64,000 nucleotides of DNA from Serratia entomophila (GTDB taxonomy: Bacteria; Pseudomonadota; Gammaproteobacteria; Enterobacterales; Enterobacteriaceae). The position numbers and the translations under genes are program-made. Location: positions 4,402,001 through 4,466,000 of the forward strand of contig NZ_CP082787.1 of assembly GCF_021462285.1 (NCBI RefSeq), given 5' to 3'. A model generated the notes under the pieces. The model did not search any database. It had not been told where the DNA came from and was given only the letters and a program-made list of their open reading frames with translations. Positions 1 through 7,932 of the stretch are shown here, in pieces. The first letter of the stretch is position 1. Each line of letters begins with the position of its first letter.

Positions 1-261
1 ATCGAAATCACCGATCCATTGCGCGAGTTCGTGAACAACAAGTTCGCCAAGCTCGAACAGTATTTTGACCGCATCAATCAGGTGTATGTTGTTTTAAGTG
101 TGGAAAAAGTGCAGCAAATTGCGGAAGCAACGGTGCACGTGAATGGAGGCGAGTTGCACGCCACCTCGGAAGACGAGAATATGTATGCGGCAATTGATAC
201 GCTAATCGACAAACTGGCGCGTCAGTTGAACAAACATAAAGACAAACTGAAGCAACACTGA
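1..261 (+). CDS. hpf: Ribosome hibernation promoting factor HPF (5' end cut off by window)
   Basis: The reading frame is open from base 1 and the visible 86 residues cover all but the first few residues of a short (about 95 aa) HPF. The segments KLEQYFDRINQVYVVL and MYAAIDTLIDKLARQL are characteristic of the family. HPF binds the 30S subunit near the decoding site in stationary phase and promotes 100S ribosome dimers together with RMF. The protein ends in KHKDKLKQH without the long C-terminal dimerisation domain, so it is the short gammaproteobacterial type. It precedes ptsN, the usual rpoN-operon order. The true start lies upstream of the window. Confidence 0.95.
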   Translation: MEITDPLREFVNNKFAKLEQYFDRINQVYVVLSVEKVQQIAEATVHVNGGELHATSEDENMYAAIDTLIDKLARQLNKHKDKLKQH

Positions 262-310
262 CACTCTGACCCTCTTCCCGTCAGGGCGCTGCTCAACGCA
301 GCCTCAGCTA

Positions 311-407
311 TCGGCGCGTTACCTGAATGGGTAACGCGCCGAAACGGTAATCAGGGTTAAAACAGGCGAAAAACCGCCTTGCCGGGTTCACCCGCCGGCG
401 CGGTTTT
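311..407 (+). other. Two consecutive stem-loops between hpf and ptsN
   Basis: Bases 311-323 and 330-342 form a perfect 13-bp stem with a 6-base loop and no T-run. A second hairpin pairs 370-377 (AAAACCGC) with 400-407 (GCGGTTTT) and ends in four Ts, 13 bases before the ptsN start. They are seen directly. A role in mRNA processing or partial termination between hpf and ptsN is inference. Confidence 0.6.
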
Positions 408-420
408 AAGTGAAGATGAG

Positions 421-882
421 ATGAACAACGAATATATGCAATTAAGCTCGGTGTTAAACATCGAGTGCACCAGAAGCTCGGTACACTGCACCAGCAAGAA
501 ACGGGCTTTGGAAATTATCAGCGAACTGGCGGCTACTCAGCTTAACCTGCCTGCGCAGGTGGTGTTTGACGCGGTTCTCACCCGGGAGCGCATGGGCAGC
601 ACCGGTATCGGCAACGGTATCGCCATTCCCCACGGCAAACTGGAAGAGGACACACTGCGGGCCGTTGGCGTGTTTATCCGTCTCGACCAACCCATCGCCT
701 TTGACGCCATCGACAACCAGCCGGTCGACCTGCTGTTCGCTCTGCTGGTGCCGGCCGATCAGTGTAAAACCCATTTGCATACCCTGTCGCTGGTCGCCAA
801 GCGCCTGGCCGACAAAACCGTATGCCGCCGCCTGCGCGCCGCGCAGAGCGACGAAGAACTTTACCAAATCATCACCGAGTAA
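421..882 (+). CDS. ptsN: PTS IIA-like nitrogen regulatory protein EIIA(Ntr)
   Basis: This 153-aa protein is the last phospho-acceptor of the nitrogen PTS (EINtr, NPr, EIIANtr). Unphosphorylated EIIANtr binds and regulates targets such as TrkA and KdpD in E. coli. The active-site histidine is H71 in GIAIPHGK, and MGSTGIGNG precedes it as in the EIIA fructose-type fold. The start at 421 is chosen because MNNEYMQLSSVLN matches the family N-terminus; the in-frame upstream extension covers the second intergenic hairpin. It lies between hpf and rapZ, with npr two genes on, so both late nitrogen-PTS proteins are in one operon. Confidence 0.95.
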   Translation: MNNEYMQLSSVLNIECTRSSVHCTSKKRALEIISELAATQLNLPAQVVFDAVLTRERMGSTGIGNGIAIPHGKLEEDTLRAVGVFIRLDQPIAFDAIDNQPVDLLFALLVPADQCKTHLHTLSLVAKRLADKTVCRRLRAAQSDEELYQIITE

Positions 883-1013
883 CGCCCGGCTGGCGTGACT
901 TCCAGCCAGGATAACGATACTGTTTCACCATGATGTATTCCGGCTGCGGCCGGAATAACGAAGTTTCTACCGGTGGCGATGAACGCCGCCGAGATGCCAG
1001 GGGGAGTTGCCAC

Positions 1014-1868
1014 ATGGTGCTGATGATTGTCAGCGGCCGTTCCGGTTCAGGGAAATCCGTCGCCTTGCGGGCGCTGGAAGACATGGGTTTTTACTGCGTT
1101 GATAACCTGCCCGTGGTGCTGCTGCCGCAGCTCGCCAATACGCTGGCGGAACGCAACATCTCCGCAGCGGTGAGCATCGACGTGCGCAACATGCCGGAAT
1201 CGCCGGAAGTGTTTGAATATGCGATGACCCAGCTGCCGGAGAGCTTCTCGCCGCAGCTGCTGTTCCTCGATGCCGACCGCAATACGCTGATTCGCCGCTA
1301 CAGTGACACCCGCCGCCTGCACCCGCTATCCAGCAAGAACCTGTCGCTGGAAAGCGCGATCGACGAAGAGAGCGACCTGCTCGAGCCGCTGCGCTCACGG
1401 GCCGATCTGATCATCGACACCTCGGAGATGTCGGTGCACGAACTGGCCGAAATGCTGCGTACCCGCCTGCTTGGCAAACGCGAGCGCGAGCTGACCATGG
1501 TGTTCGAGTCCTTCGGCTTCAAGCACGGCATCCCGATCGACGCCGACTATGTGTTCGACGTGCGCTTCCTGCCTAACCCGCACTGGGATCCCAAGCTGCG
1601 GCCGATGACCGGCCTGGACAAACCGGTGGCGTCGTTCCTCGATCGCCATACCGAGGTGCACAACTTCATCTACCAGACCCGCAGCTATCTGGAACAGTGG
1701 CTGCCGATGCTGGAGACCAACAACCGCAGCTACCTGACCGTAGCGATTGGCTGCACCGGCGGTAAGCACCGTTCGGTCTACGTGGCGGAGCAGCTGGCCG
1801 ATTACTTCCGCTCGCGCGGCAAGAACGTGCAATCGCGCCACCGCACGCTGGAAAAACGCAAACAATGA
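1014..1868 (+). CDS. rapZ: RNase adapter protein RapZ
   Basis: This 284-aa protein, usual family length, carries a Walker A loop GRSGSGKS at residues 8-15 and the C-terminal RNA-binding part ending [12 protein letters not shown]. In E. coli RapZ binds the sRNA GlmZ and presents it to RNase E, and it senses glucosamine-6-phosphate to control glmS. The ATG at 1014 is preceded by GGGGGAG and gives the family N-terminus [11 protein letters not shown]. The last four bases overlap the npr start (ATGA), indicating translational coupling. Confidence 0.96.
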   Translation: MVLMIVSGRSGSGKSVALRALEDMGFYCVDNLPVVLLPQLANTLAERNISAAVSIDVRNMPESPEVFEYAMTQLPESFSPQLLFLDADRNTLIRRYSDTRRLHPLSSKNLSLESAIDEESDLLEPLRSRADLIIDTSEMSVHELAEMLRTRLLGKRERELTMVFESFGFKHGIPIDADYVFDVRFLPNPHWDPKLRPMTGLDKPVASFLDRHTEVHNFIYQTRSYLEQWLPMLETNNRSYLTVAIGCTGGKHRSVYVAEQLADYFRSRGKNVQSRHRTLEKRKQ

Positions 1869-2137
1869 CGGTCAAGCAAACGGTTGAAATCAAAAACAAG
1901 CTGGGCATGCACGCCCGCCCGGCGATGAAGCTGTTCGAGCTGGTGCAGAGTTTTGACGCCGAGGTGATGCTGCGCAACGACAGCGGCACCGAGGCCGAAG
2001 CCAGCAGCGTCATCGCGCTGCTGATGCTCGACTCCGCCCAGGGGCGGCACATCGAAGTGGAGGCGACCGGCCCGGACGAGGTGAAAGCGCTGGCCGCGGT
2101 GGTCGAGCTGTTCAACTCCGGCTTTGACGAAGACTGA
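1865..2137 (+). CDS. npr: Nitrogen phosphocarrier protein NPr
   Basis: This 90-aa HPr-like protein carries phosphate from EINtr (PtsP) to EIIANtr. The phosphorylated histidine is H16 in LGMHARPA, the HPr signature. Its start overlaps the rapZ stop by four bases and it closes the rpoN-hpf-ptsN-rapZ-npr operon. In E. coli yrbL follows, whereas here an accessory toxin-antitoxin pair does, so npr marks the edge of the conserved block. Confidence 0.95.
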   Translation: MTVKQTVEIKNKLGMHARPAMKLFELVQSFDAEVMLRNDSGTEAEASSVIALLMLDSAQGRHIEVEATGPDEVKALAAVVELFNSGFDED

Positions 2138-2151
2138 GCCGCAAAAAACCA

Positions 2152-2176
2152 TGAACGCGTCGTCCTGACGCGTTCA
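2152..2176. other. Stem-loop after npr
   Basis: A perfect 10-bp stem (2152-2161 with 2167-2176) has a 5-base loop. There is no T-run on the plus strand; on the minus strand a run of six Ts follows (2143-2148 complement). It may mark the 3' end of the operon mRNA, but it is not a textbook plus-strand terminator. Confidence 0.45.
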
Positions 2177-2322
2177 GCATTCTAAGGCTTCCCCCTGCAC
2201 AATTGCGTACCCTCTTCCAAACTTCACAGCAACTTAGGGTCCCAGCAAACTTACCCGGGTATAGTTTCCCCGCAGGCCTTACAAAAAACCTGCTATCTCG
2301 CCAGCCACAGCGCGGAAAATGA

Positions 2323-2360
2323 GTTTACAATTTGTAAACCTTATCCGCAGCGGCTACAAT
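2323..2360 (+). promoter_or_regulatory. higBA promoter with overlapping palindromic operator
   Basis: A perfect palindrome, GTTTACAA-T-TTGTAAAC, spans 2323-2339. Its right arm supplies a -35 TTGTAA (2332-2337), followed by a 17-base spacer and a -10 TACAAT (2355-2360), 24 bases before the higB start at 2385. An operator covering the -35 fits autorepression by the HigA-type antitoxin or the HigBA complex. Positions are seen directly; the regulator assignment follows known higBA operons and is inference. Confidence 0.65.
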
Positions 2361-2384
2361 GCAACAGGATGGGAAGAGGGAGCG

Positions 2385-2696
2385 ATGCATATTATCTCCA
2401 GGGAACCTTTTAACCATGCCGCTAAACAGTATCCCAACGAAGAAGCCGCTCTCGATGCAGTCTATAAGACGCTGCGGCGAGGCAGCTTCAACACCCCGGA
2501 CGATTTAAAAGCCCTTTTTCCCAGTCTGGACCGCATGAAATATAGAGCTAAATGGTGGGTCATTGATATTGGGGGCAACAATCTGAGGATGCTGTTTTTT
2601 GCCAGTTTCGATACCCAGAAAATCTTTGTTAAACACATTGTCTGCCACGCTGAGTACGACAAGCTGATGCAGCTGTATCAAAGGAACCAGGAATGA
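2385..2696 (+). CDS. higB: HigB-type toxin (mRNA interferase)
   Basis: This 103-aa protein resembles the E. coli HigB (YgjN) family: basic, single domain, with LKALFPSLDRMKYR...WWVIDIGGNNLRMLF and a C-terminal KHIVCHAEYDKL. Family members cleave mRNA on the ribosome. The start at 2385 is preceded by GGGAAGAGGG and follows the promoter; the longer frame from 2319 would translate the operator and -10 and is rejected. The stop overlaps the antitoxin start by four bases. Toxin-first gene order is typical of higBA. Confidence 0.85.
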   Translation: MHIISREPFNHAAKQYPNEEAALDAVYKTLRRGSFNTPDDLKALFPSLDRMKYRAKWWVIDIGGNNLRMLFFASFDTQKIFVKHIVCHAEYDKLMQLYQRNQE

Positions 2697-3115
2697 TTTC
2701 AGATGCCATCAAGGCCACTCAGGAGCTGCTGCGCGCCGTCCCGTTGCTGCGGGGCAGCACCTCGCAACAGGACTATCGGGAGGCGCTTGAATTGGTTGAG
2801 CACCTGCTTGAAACCGACGAACATAATCCGCTGATTGACCTGTTGGCGGCAAAAATTGCCGAGTTTGAAGAGAGCAGCCCCGACTTTGCCGAATTTAATC
2901 TGCGGCAGCGGCAGCTGCCGCAGGGCGTCGCCGCGTTGAGCGTGCTGATGGAGCAACACCAACTGAGTCAGCGCGATTTTGAAAACGAGATAGGCAAAAA
3001 ATCACTGGTCAGCCAAATCCTGAACGGAAAGCGGTCTCTCACCATTCCCCATATCATGGCGCTGGCCAAGCGCTTTAATCTGCCTCCGGCCATTTTCCTG
3101 CCGGAAGCCCGCTGA
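2693..3115 (+). CDS. higA: HigA-type antitoxin with C-terminal HTH
   Basis: This 140-aa protein matches the YgjM/HigA layout: a helical N-terminal half (about 1-80, including ALELVEHLLETDEHNPLIDLL) and a C-terminal Xre-like helix-turn-helix at about 90-135 (LSQRDFENEIGKKSLVSQILNGKRSLT). It should neutralise the HigB protein and bind the palindrome at 2323-2339. Its ATG overlaps the toxin stop (ATGA), so the two are translationally coupled. Confidence 0.87.
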   Translation: MISDAIKATQELLRAVPLLRGSTSQQDYREALELVEHLLETDEHNPLIDLLAAKIAEFEESSPDFAEFNLRQRQLPQGVAALSVLMEQHQLSQRDFENEIGKKSLVSQILNGKRSLTIPHIMALAKRFNLPPAIFLPEAR

Positions 3116-3118
3116 CCG

Positions 3119-3148
3119 AACCATCGCCGCTAAATCCTGCTCAGGCAG
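3119..3148. repeat. 30-bp direct repeat, copy 1 (remnant of the 3' end of the 4751-6667 gene)
   Basis: These bases match 4740-4769 at 29 of 30 positions in the same orientation. The other copy covers the last codons and stop of the PRD regulator. Copy 1 still reads CLSRI-stop on the minus strand, with ATT for ATC. The two copies flank the effector/membrane-protein cassette, which looks inserted at, or duplicated around, the regulator's 3' end. Confidence 0.85.
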
Positions 3149-3197
3149 AGCCATAAGGCGCTATCGAGGTTATTTTGTTTAAAATTTCAATCTTGGT

Positions 3198-3593
3198 TTA
3201 TGCCGTGATCTCAGCCACGCCCCCAACCAACATTGAAATGACTATCAACAACATCCAGACGAAATTGATGTAGTAGTAGTGGATTAGCCATCTCGTTTCT
3301 ACGCCAGGCAACGATTGTAGAAATTCATAATGGGCTTTGGGTAGCCAAACGCGTTTGCCAGTTTTTATCGGTGTCCCCGCAAGCAATTTTTTAAAATGAG
3401 CGGTTATAAAAAAACTGCCAAAATACCCAAGATTGCTAAAAAACTGATACGAGGGATTCAGTGGCCAGCCTTGTGACTGATACTGCTTAACAACGCTTTC
3501 GTATTTTCTTTTATTTAGGCCAAAATAAATCACGCTGAAAATAATAATAAACGTCGATATAAAAAACATCACTGCGCCTACGGTCATCAGCAT
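3198..3593 (-). CDS. Small membrane protein, candidate immunity protein
   Basis: I do not recognise this 131-aa protein. It has an N-terminal hydrophobic segment (about 3-25), a polar middle with aromatic and basic patches (about 26-100), and a C-terminal hydrophobic segment (about 106-127, INFVWMLLIVISMLVGG), so two membrane passes are likely. It starts 21 bases after the stop of the effector-like gene, on the same strand, inside the direct-repeat-flanked cassette. Its AT-rich base use (many AAA, ATT, TTT codons) differs from neighbouring core genes. A membrane immunity protein is the natural guess for a partner of a pore-forming toxin, but that rests on context. Confidence 0.6.
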   Translation of the reverse strand: MLMTVGAVMFFISTFIIIFSVIYFGLNKRKYESVVKQYQSQGWPLNPSYQFFSNLGYFGSFFITAHFKKLLAGTPIKTGKRVWLPKAHYEFLQSLPGVETRWLIHYYYINFVWMLLIVISMLVGGVAEITA

Positions 3594-3614
3594 AGAAAAA
3601 ATCTCATAATCCAG

Positions 3615-4652
3615 TTACTTGAGCAATAAGTCAGCCATGGAGTCACCAAATTTCTCCCCTCCAGAGCTACCTAGCAAACCGCCAGAAACGCCGCCAATCG
3701 TCGAACCAACAATAGCACATGCTAATCCCGCACTACCGGCCATCGGAGCACTAATAATACCCAACGCGACACAGAGACCACCTGCCGCCGCCGTCCCGGC
3801 AACCCCACCGGCAATACCTAACCCAGCTCCACCAAAGAAGCCGCCATACCCTTTCAATGCGACTCGAGTACATTCATTTTCGCGTCCGCTAGTACAGGCG
3901 TGATAAATATCGTTAGACGTGCTAACTCCGGCCGCTGCCAATCCTATCCATCCTGCTCCTTTCATAAACCTTACCGCCTTACCGGCACCGTCAAGATAAG
4001 TCGAGTAGCCTTTTATAGCCCCTACCCCCACCGTTGACCACTCATGAACGATTGAGCGACTCGACAAATTCAACGCACTTTTGATGCTCTCATACGGATG
4101 CAAATTCAGAATCTTACGCGCCAGCCGGCTAAGTATCGGTTTATCCAACAGAACCTTCAATTCATTAAACAGCCGCTGTCTTTCAACAAAAAATTGTTGG
4201 CCGATTAGAGTACCTTGGGTACGGAACTGGTTCTGGTAGCTCATTTCGATCTTTTTAAGAATCTCATCGATACGAGTGAAGTATTGCTTACCAGCATCAC
4301 TCGCAATGCCCAACCCAGTGCTACTGCCATTCAGTATGGTTGCAATGGTGGCATAATGACGCTGAAGAAAATCTGCCTGATCGGTGCTGACAGCGTCCAT
4401 TGCGTGATTGACCTTTCCCTTGGCCAGGCGCAATTGCTGTAACGATGCCTCCTGCTGAGAGTTATTGGGATCGGCGACAAGCAGTATTTGTCCCGGTTTA
4501 ACCCACGGAGTATCGGCATTAATCTGCATAAAATAACGGGCGGCTTCGCTACGTGGATTGCGAAACAACATGTTTCCTTGGGAAGCCAGAGAACCCGGAG
4601 TATCAACAACGCAATACCCAGGTTCAATACGTTGGCGAGAGGGGAATATCAT
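3615..4652 (-). CDS. Putative antibacterial effector with C-terminal glycine-zipper region
   Basis: This 345-aa protein has an N-terminal segment with a LysM-like turn, TPWVKPGQILLVADPNN (about 48-64), a long helical middle (about 65-215), and a C-terminal glycine/alanine-rich hydrophobic stretch (about 268-332) of the glycine-zipper kind, ending GEKFGDSMADLLLK. There is no signal peptide. Such layouts occur in membrane-targeting toxins, including pore-forming type VI effectors of Serratia (Ssp4/Ssp6 type). Identity with any of these cannot be shown here. The start at 4652 is chosen because AGGAG lies eight bases upstream; in-frame ATGs at 4670 and 4688 are alternatives. Composition is AT-richer than its surroundings, and a small membrane protein follows. 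Confidence 0.6.
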   Translation of the reverse strand: MIFPSRQRIEPGYCVVDTPGSLASQGNMLFRNPRSEAARYFMQINADTPWVKPGQILLVADPNNSQQEASLQQLRLAKGKVNHAMDAVSTDQADFLQRHYATIATILNGSSTGLGIASDAGKQYFTRIDEILKKIEMSYQNQFRTQGTLIGQQFFVERQRLFNELKVLLDKPILSRLARKILNLHPYESIKSALNLSSRSIVHEWSTVGVGAIKGYSTYLDGAGKAVRFMKGAGWIGLAAAGVSTSNDIYHACTSGRENECTRVALKGYGGFFGGAGLGIAGGVAGTAAAGGLCVALGIISAPMAGSAGLACAIVGSTIGGVSGGLLGSSGGEKFGDSMADLLLK

Positions 4653-4739
4653 CTGAATGACTCCTGTCATTAAAAAATAAAAATCCATTATTGTCCGTCA
4701 ATGCGCCCATCAAGTTACTGCAAACAGCATCGAACCACA

Positions 4740-4769
4740 AACCATCGCCGCTAGATCCTGCTCAGGCAG
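4740..4769. repeat. 30-bp direct repeat, copy 2 (3' end of the PRD regulator gene)
   Basis: This copy includes the stop codon (4751-4753, complement TAG) and the last codons of the regulator, and matches 3119-3148 with a single A/G difference. Duplication of a gene's 3' end is typical of integration that leaves the target gene intact, although no integrase gene is visible. Confidence 0.85.
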
Positions 4770-6667
4770 TCCAGCGCCACCGCCTTAAAGCTGTCGAAAC
4801 TGTCGCTGCTCAGCAACCGGCTCATCGAACGTTCGCGCACGAAGGTGACGAACAGCTCGTAGATCGCCATCGCCTCTTCATAGTCGCTTTTACTGATCGC
4901 CAGCAGGAAGATCACGTGGGCGATTTCGCCCTCGCCCCAGGCCACACCCTGCGGCGCCAGCAGCGTCACCACCACGGTTTTCTTCGCCAGCAATCCCAGC
5001 GAATGCGGCAGCGCGATGCCCTCGCCCAGCAGCGTAGAAACTATCGCCTCGCGCTCGACCACCGAAGGATAGAAATCCGCCCCGACGTAACCTTCCCGTT
5101 CCAACTGGCCGCAGACCTTGCTGAACAACTCCGCCTGCGTCAGCGGTTCATTGATCACCATAAAATGGTCGGCGTCGAAAAACTTCTCCAGCATGTAGGG
5201 CTTGGTGCGATCCACCAACACCAGCTTGCCCAGCTGTTCCAGTTGGTATTCGGTCGGGAACGGCGACATCACCACCACCGGCTTGTTCTTTTCGCCGATG
5301 CGGGCGTTGGAAATCACGAAGTCTTCGTCGATATGCTCCAGCATCTCGTAGTCGCGCAGCGAGACGATGCGCGTCATCACCAGCTGCGGATATTTGCGCG
5401 CAATCTGCGCCTGGATCATCCGCACCGTGGAGTTGCCGGTGTCGCACACCAGCATCACCTGCGGGTGGCGCTCGTAGCCAATGTTGTAATGCCGCTCCAA
5501 CCCCACGCCGATATGCAGCACCAGATAGCCGATTTCGTTTTCGCTCAGGGTATAAGGGGTGTACTTGCCCCAGCTGGAGACCGCCGCCAGCGTAACGTCG
5601 TAGGCCATCGGATAGTGCTGCTTAATGTTGGCCAACAGCGGGTTGGGAATGTTTATCTGATATTTCACCCGGGTAATCATCGTCTTGATGTGGGTGAGCA
5701 GATCGGCCCGCAGCTGCGCATCGCCCTGCAGGTTGTAGTTATAGTGGGCGTTGATGTAGGACAGGATGTAGTCCACCAGCGCCTCTTCGTCGTCGGCATT
5801 GATCTCGGTGGGCTGCACCTCCTGCACCCGGCGTGCGGCGATATTGACCCGCAGGTAGGCCTCTTCAGCCATCGAGATCTCTTTGCCGGAGGCCTTGCGC
5901 AACTCGCCCGCCAGCCAGGTGGAGGCTTTGCGCACCGCGTCGTCGCCGTCTTCCACCTCGAAGTCCGGCAGCGGATAGCCGTCGCCGATGCGCCGCAGCG
6001 CCACCGCGCAGTAGAAGATCAGATATTGCTCGCCTTCGTCGGTCAGGCGAATGGCGTACTGCGACAGCAGCGGATGCAGCAGCCCGGCGAAGGTGGCCAC
6101 CTGCGGCTGCAGCAGGATCTCATTGTTGAGCAGCGGGTTTTCGGCGTCGGCCAGATGCAGCTGGAACAGCAGATCGGTCAGGCAGGCGCGGATCGCCATC
6201 TCCGAGCCGAACAGCTTCATGCCGTAACGCGGCTTGGTTTCAATGGTCAGTTGATAATGCGCCAGACGCTCCCTCACCTCAGCCATGTCATTCTGCAGCG
6301 TGCCGCGGCTGACAAACCACTCATCCGCCAGATCTTCCAGCTTCAGAGAAAAGGCTGAGGTCAAAAAACGCACCAGCAAATAGTGCACCCGCTCCTGCGC
6401 GCTGCGCGGGGTGGCGTGTTTGCGGCGTTCCTGATGCTGCAGGGCGCTGAACAACGCGGCATCCTCCACCTGCAGGCGATAACCGGCTCCGCGGCTGTGC
6501 ACAAAGCGCGCGCCGTACTTTTCCAGAATATCGTTCAACGCGGTGATATCCGCCCGCACCGTGCGCGTAGAAACGGCAAAACGCTTGGCCAGCTCATCCT
6601 GCGGCAAGGTTTCAGACTGCAAAGCATCGAACAAGTAAGCCAAACGCGGGTAAGGGAATCGCACCAT
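4751..6667 (-). CDS. PRD-type transcriptional regulator with EIIB- and EIIA-like domains
   Basis: This 638-aa regulator has an N-terminal HTH (about 8-48, FAVSTRTVRADI), a second Mga-type HTH (about 95-140), two PRDs (about 185-285 and 295-400; candidate phospho-histidines H198, H326, H385), an EIIB-like domain with C408 in MLVCDTGNS, and an EIIA domain with H555 in GIALPHS. Proteins of this MtlR/LicR layout activate transcription when phosphorylation by the PTS signals that substrate is present. It is the last gene of the ten-gene operon, 50 bases after the lactonase stop, and most likely controls that operon. No complete PTS permease (EIIC) lies nearby, so the signalling partner is unknown. 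Confidence 0.88.
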   Translation of the reverse strand: MVRFPYPRLAYLFDALQSETLPQDELAKRFAVSTRTVRADITALNDILEKYGARFVHSRGAGYRLQVEDAALFSALQHQERRKHATPRSAQERVHYLLVRFLTSAFSLKLEDLADEWFVSRGTLQNDMAEVRERLAHYQLTIETKPRYGMKLFGSEMAIRACLTDLLFQLHLADAENPLLNNEILLQPQVATFAGLLHPLLSQYAIRLTDEGEQYLIFYCAVALRRIGDGYPLPDFEVEDGDDAVRKASTWLAGELRKASGKEISMAEEAYLRVNIAARRVQEVQPTEINADDEEALVDYILSYINAHYNYNLQGDAQLRADLLTHIKTMITRVKYQINIPNPLLANIKQHYPMAYDVTLAAVSSWGKYTPYTLSENEIGYLVLHIGVGLERHYNIGYERHPQVMLVCDTGNSTVRMIQAQIARKYPQLVMTRIVSLRDYEMLEHIDEDFVISNARIGEKNKPVVVMSPFPTEYQLEQLGKLVLVDRTKPYMLEKFFDADHFMVINEPLTQAELFSKVCGQLEREGYVGADFYPSVVEREAIVSTLLGEGIALPHSLGLLAKKTVVVTLLAPQGVAWGEGEIAHVIFLLAISKSDYEEAMAIYELFVTFVRERSMSRLLSSDSFDSFKAVALDCLSRI

Positions 6668-6717
6668 TCTGTTTCCGTCAATCAGGGTGCCCGCCCGAAA
6701 ATCAGGCGGGCAGCGGG

Positions 6718-7932
6718 TTACTTCGCCGGCGGCAGGAACACCATTTGTGAAGGGCTGCCTACCGGCGTATAGCCTTCGGCAAAGCTGAGCTTGCCGTTGG
6801 CCGGATCCACGCTGAACCGGGTAACGTTATCGCTGCGCTGGTTCAACGCATACAGATAGCGCCCGTCCGGGCTCAGGGCCAGTGAACGCGGGTAGTCGCC
6901 GCGCGTCCAGGTTTCCGCCACCGGCTTCAGCTCGCCTTCAGCGCCGACGCTGAATTGTGCAATGCTGTTATGCAACCGGTTGGCGACATACAGATTGCCG
7001 CCGTCCTTGCTCAGCGCCAACCCCGCCGCGAAGTTGGTGCCCTTGTAGTCGGCGGGCAACGTAGAAACGGCATGCAACTGTTTCAGAGTACCTTTTTGGC
7101 TGTCAAAACGGTAGCTGGTGAGCGTCGAGGCCTCTTCATTCACCAGCAGCAGGGTTTTGCCGTCCGGATGGAATACGAAATGCCGCGGCCCGGCCCCGAC
7201 GGAAGACGCGGCGATCCACGGCGGATCGTTCGGCGTCAATTGGCCGCCGGCGGCGTCAAACCGCCACTGATAGATGCGATCCAACCCCAGATCGGTAGAG
7301 AAGACGAACTTGCCGCTCGGATCGCTGGCGATCATATGCGCATGCGGGCCGTTATGATCGCTGATGGCGAAGCTGCCCTCCACCGCCGCGGCCGGTTTGC
7401 CTGCCCCCGCCGGCCCCTGTTGCTGCTGCACCGAACTGGCGGCGCCCAGGCTGCCGTCTGTCGCCACCGGGAACGCCGCCACGCTGCCGCTGACGTAGTT
7501 CGCCACCAGCAGGTGACGGCCAGCCGGCGTCAGCGCCAGGAATACCGGCCCCGCGCCCTGCGAGTCCACCTGGTTCAGCTGCGTGAGGCCGCCGTCGCTC
7601 GGGTTGACCCGATAGGCGGTGATGCCGCCGTGCTTGCTGCCGTTGAAGTCGGCCACTTCGCTGGCGACGTACAGCGTCTTGCCGCCGGCGTCTAGCGTCA
7701 ACTGCGCCGGGTTGGGCACTTTGCTCACCAACGTAGCGGCGCTCAGCGCGCCGTTGGCCGGATCGACCTGCACCCGGTAGACGCCTTCACCGTTGGGATT
7801 GTAGGTGCCGATATAGGCAAAATGAGATGACGTGGAGTTCATTGCATCCTCAGCGTGCAGCGCCGGGCCGGCCATGGCCAACAGCGCCAGAGACAACGCG
7901 GTGCGTAAGGTGGGAGACTGCCAGTTTCGCAT
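6718..7932 (-). CDS. Exported beta-propeller lactonase (6-phosphogluconolactonase-like fold)
   Basis: This 404-aa protein begins with a signal peptide (MRNWQSPTLRTALSLALLAM, cleavage near ALHA-ED), followed by seven-bladed propeller repeats of the lactonase family (PF10282 type), e.g. AYIGTYNPNGEGVY, ISDHNGPHAHM and SLALSPDGRYLYALNQRSDN. The start at 7932 has AAGGA upstream and begins the signal peptide directly. E. coli Pgl is cytosolic and about 330 aa, so an exported version suggests lactone opening in the periplasm before uptake. It sits between the aldolase and the regulator in the operon. Substrate is unproven; an aldonolactone of an amino sugar would fit the neighbours. Confidence 0.8.
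   Translation of the reverse strand: MRNWQSPTLRTALSLALLAMAGPALHAEDAMNSTSSHFAYIGTYNPNGEGVYRVQVDPANGALSAATLVSKVPNPAQLTLDAGGKTLYVASEVADFNGSKHGGITAYRVNPSDGGLTQLNQVDSQGAGPVFLALTPAGRHLLVANYVSGSVAAFPVATDGSLGAASSVQQQQGPAGAGKPAAAVEGSFAISDHNGPHAHMIASDPSGKFVFSTDLGLDRIYQWRFDAAGGQLTPNDPPWIAASSVGAGPRHFVFHPDGKTLLLVNEEASTLTSYRFDSQKGTLKQLHAVSTLPADYKGTNFAAGLALSKDGGNLYVANRLHNSIAQFSVGAEGELKPVAETWTRGDYPRSLALSPDGRYLYALNQRSDNVTRFSVDPANGKLSFAEGYTPVGSPSQMVFLPPAK

Noticed and set aside
2152..2176. Standard rho-independent terminator for the rpoN operon
   Set aside because: The stem is perfect but the plus strand lacks a T-run, so it is listed only as a stem-loop.
2319..2384. N-terminal extension of the HigB-type toxin
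   Set aside because: It would translate the palindromic operator and the -10 of the promoter. The internal ATG at 2385 has a good ribosome site and family length.
3119..4769. Phage-type att sites with a resident integrase
   Set aside because: The repeat pair is real, but no integrase, recombinase or tRNA target is visible between or next to the copies.
4691..6358. 555-codon plus-strand open frame
   Set aside because: It lies antisense to the PRD regulator, whose domains are clear. The product is His/Gln/Arg-rich with no recognisable fold, typical of a shadow frame in GC-rich DNA.
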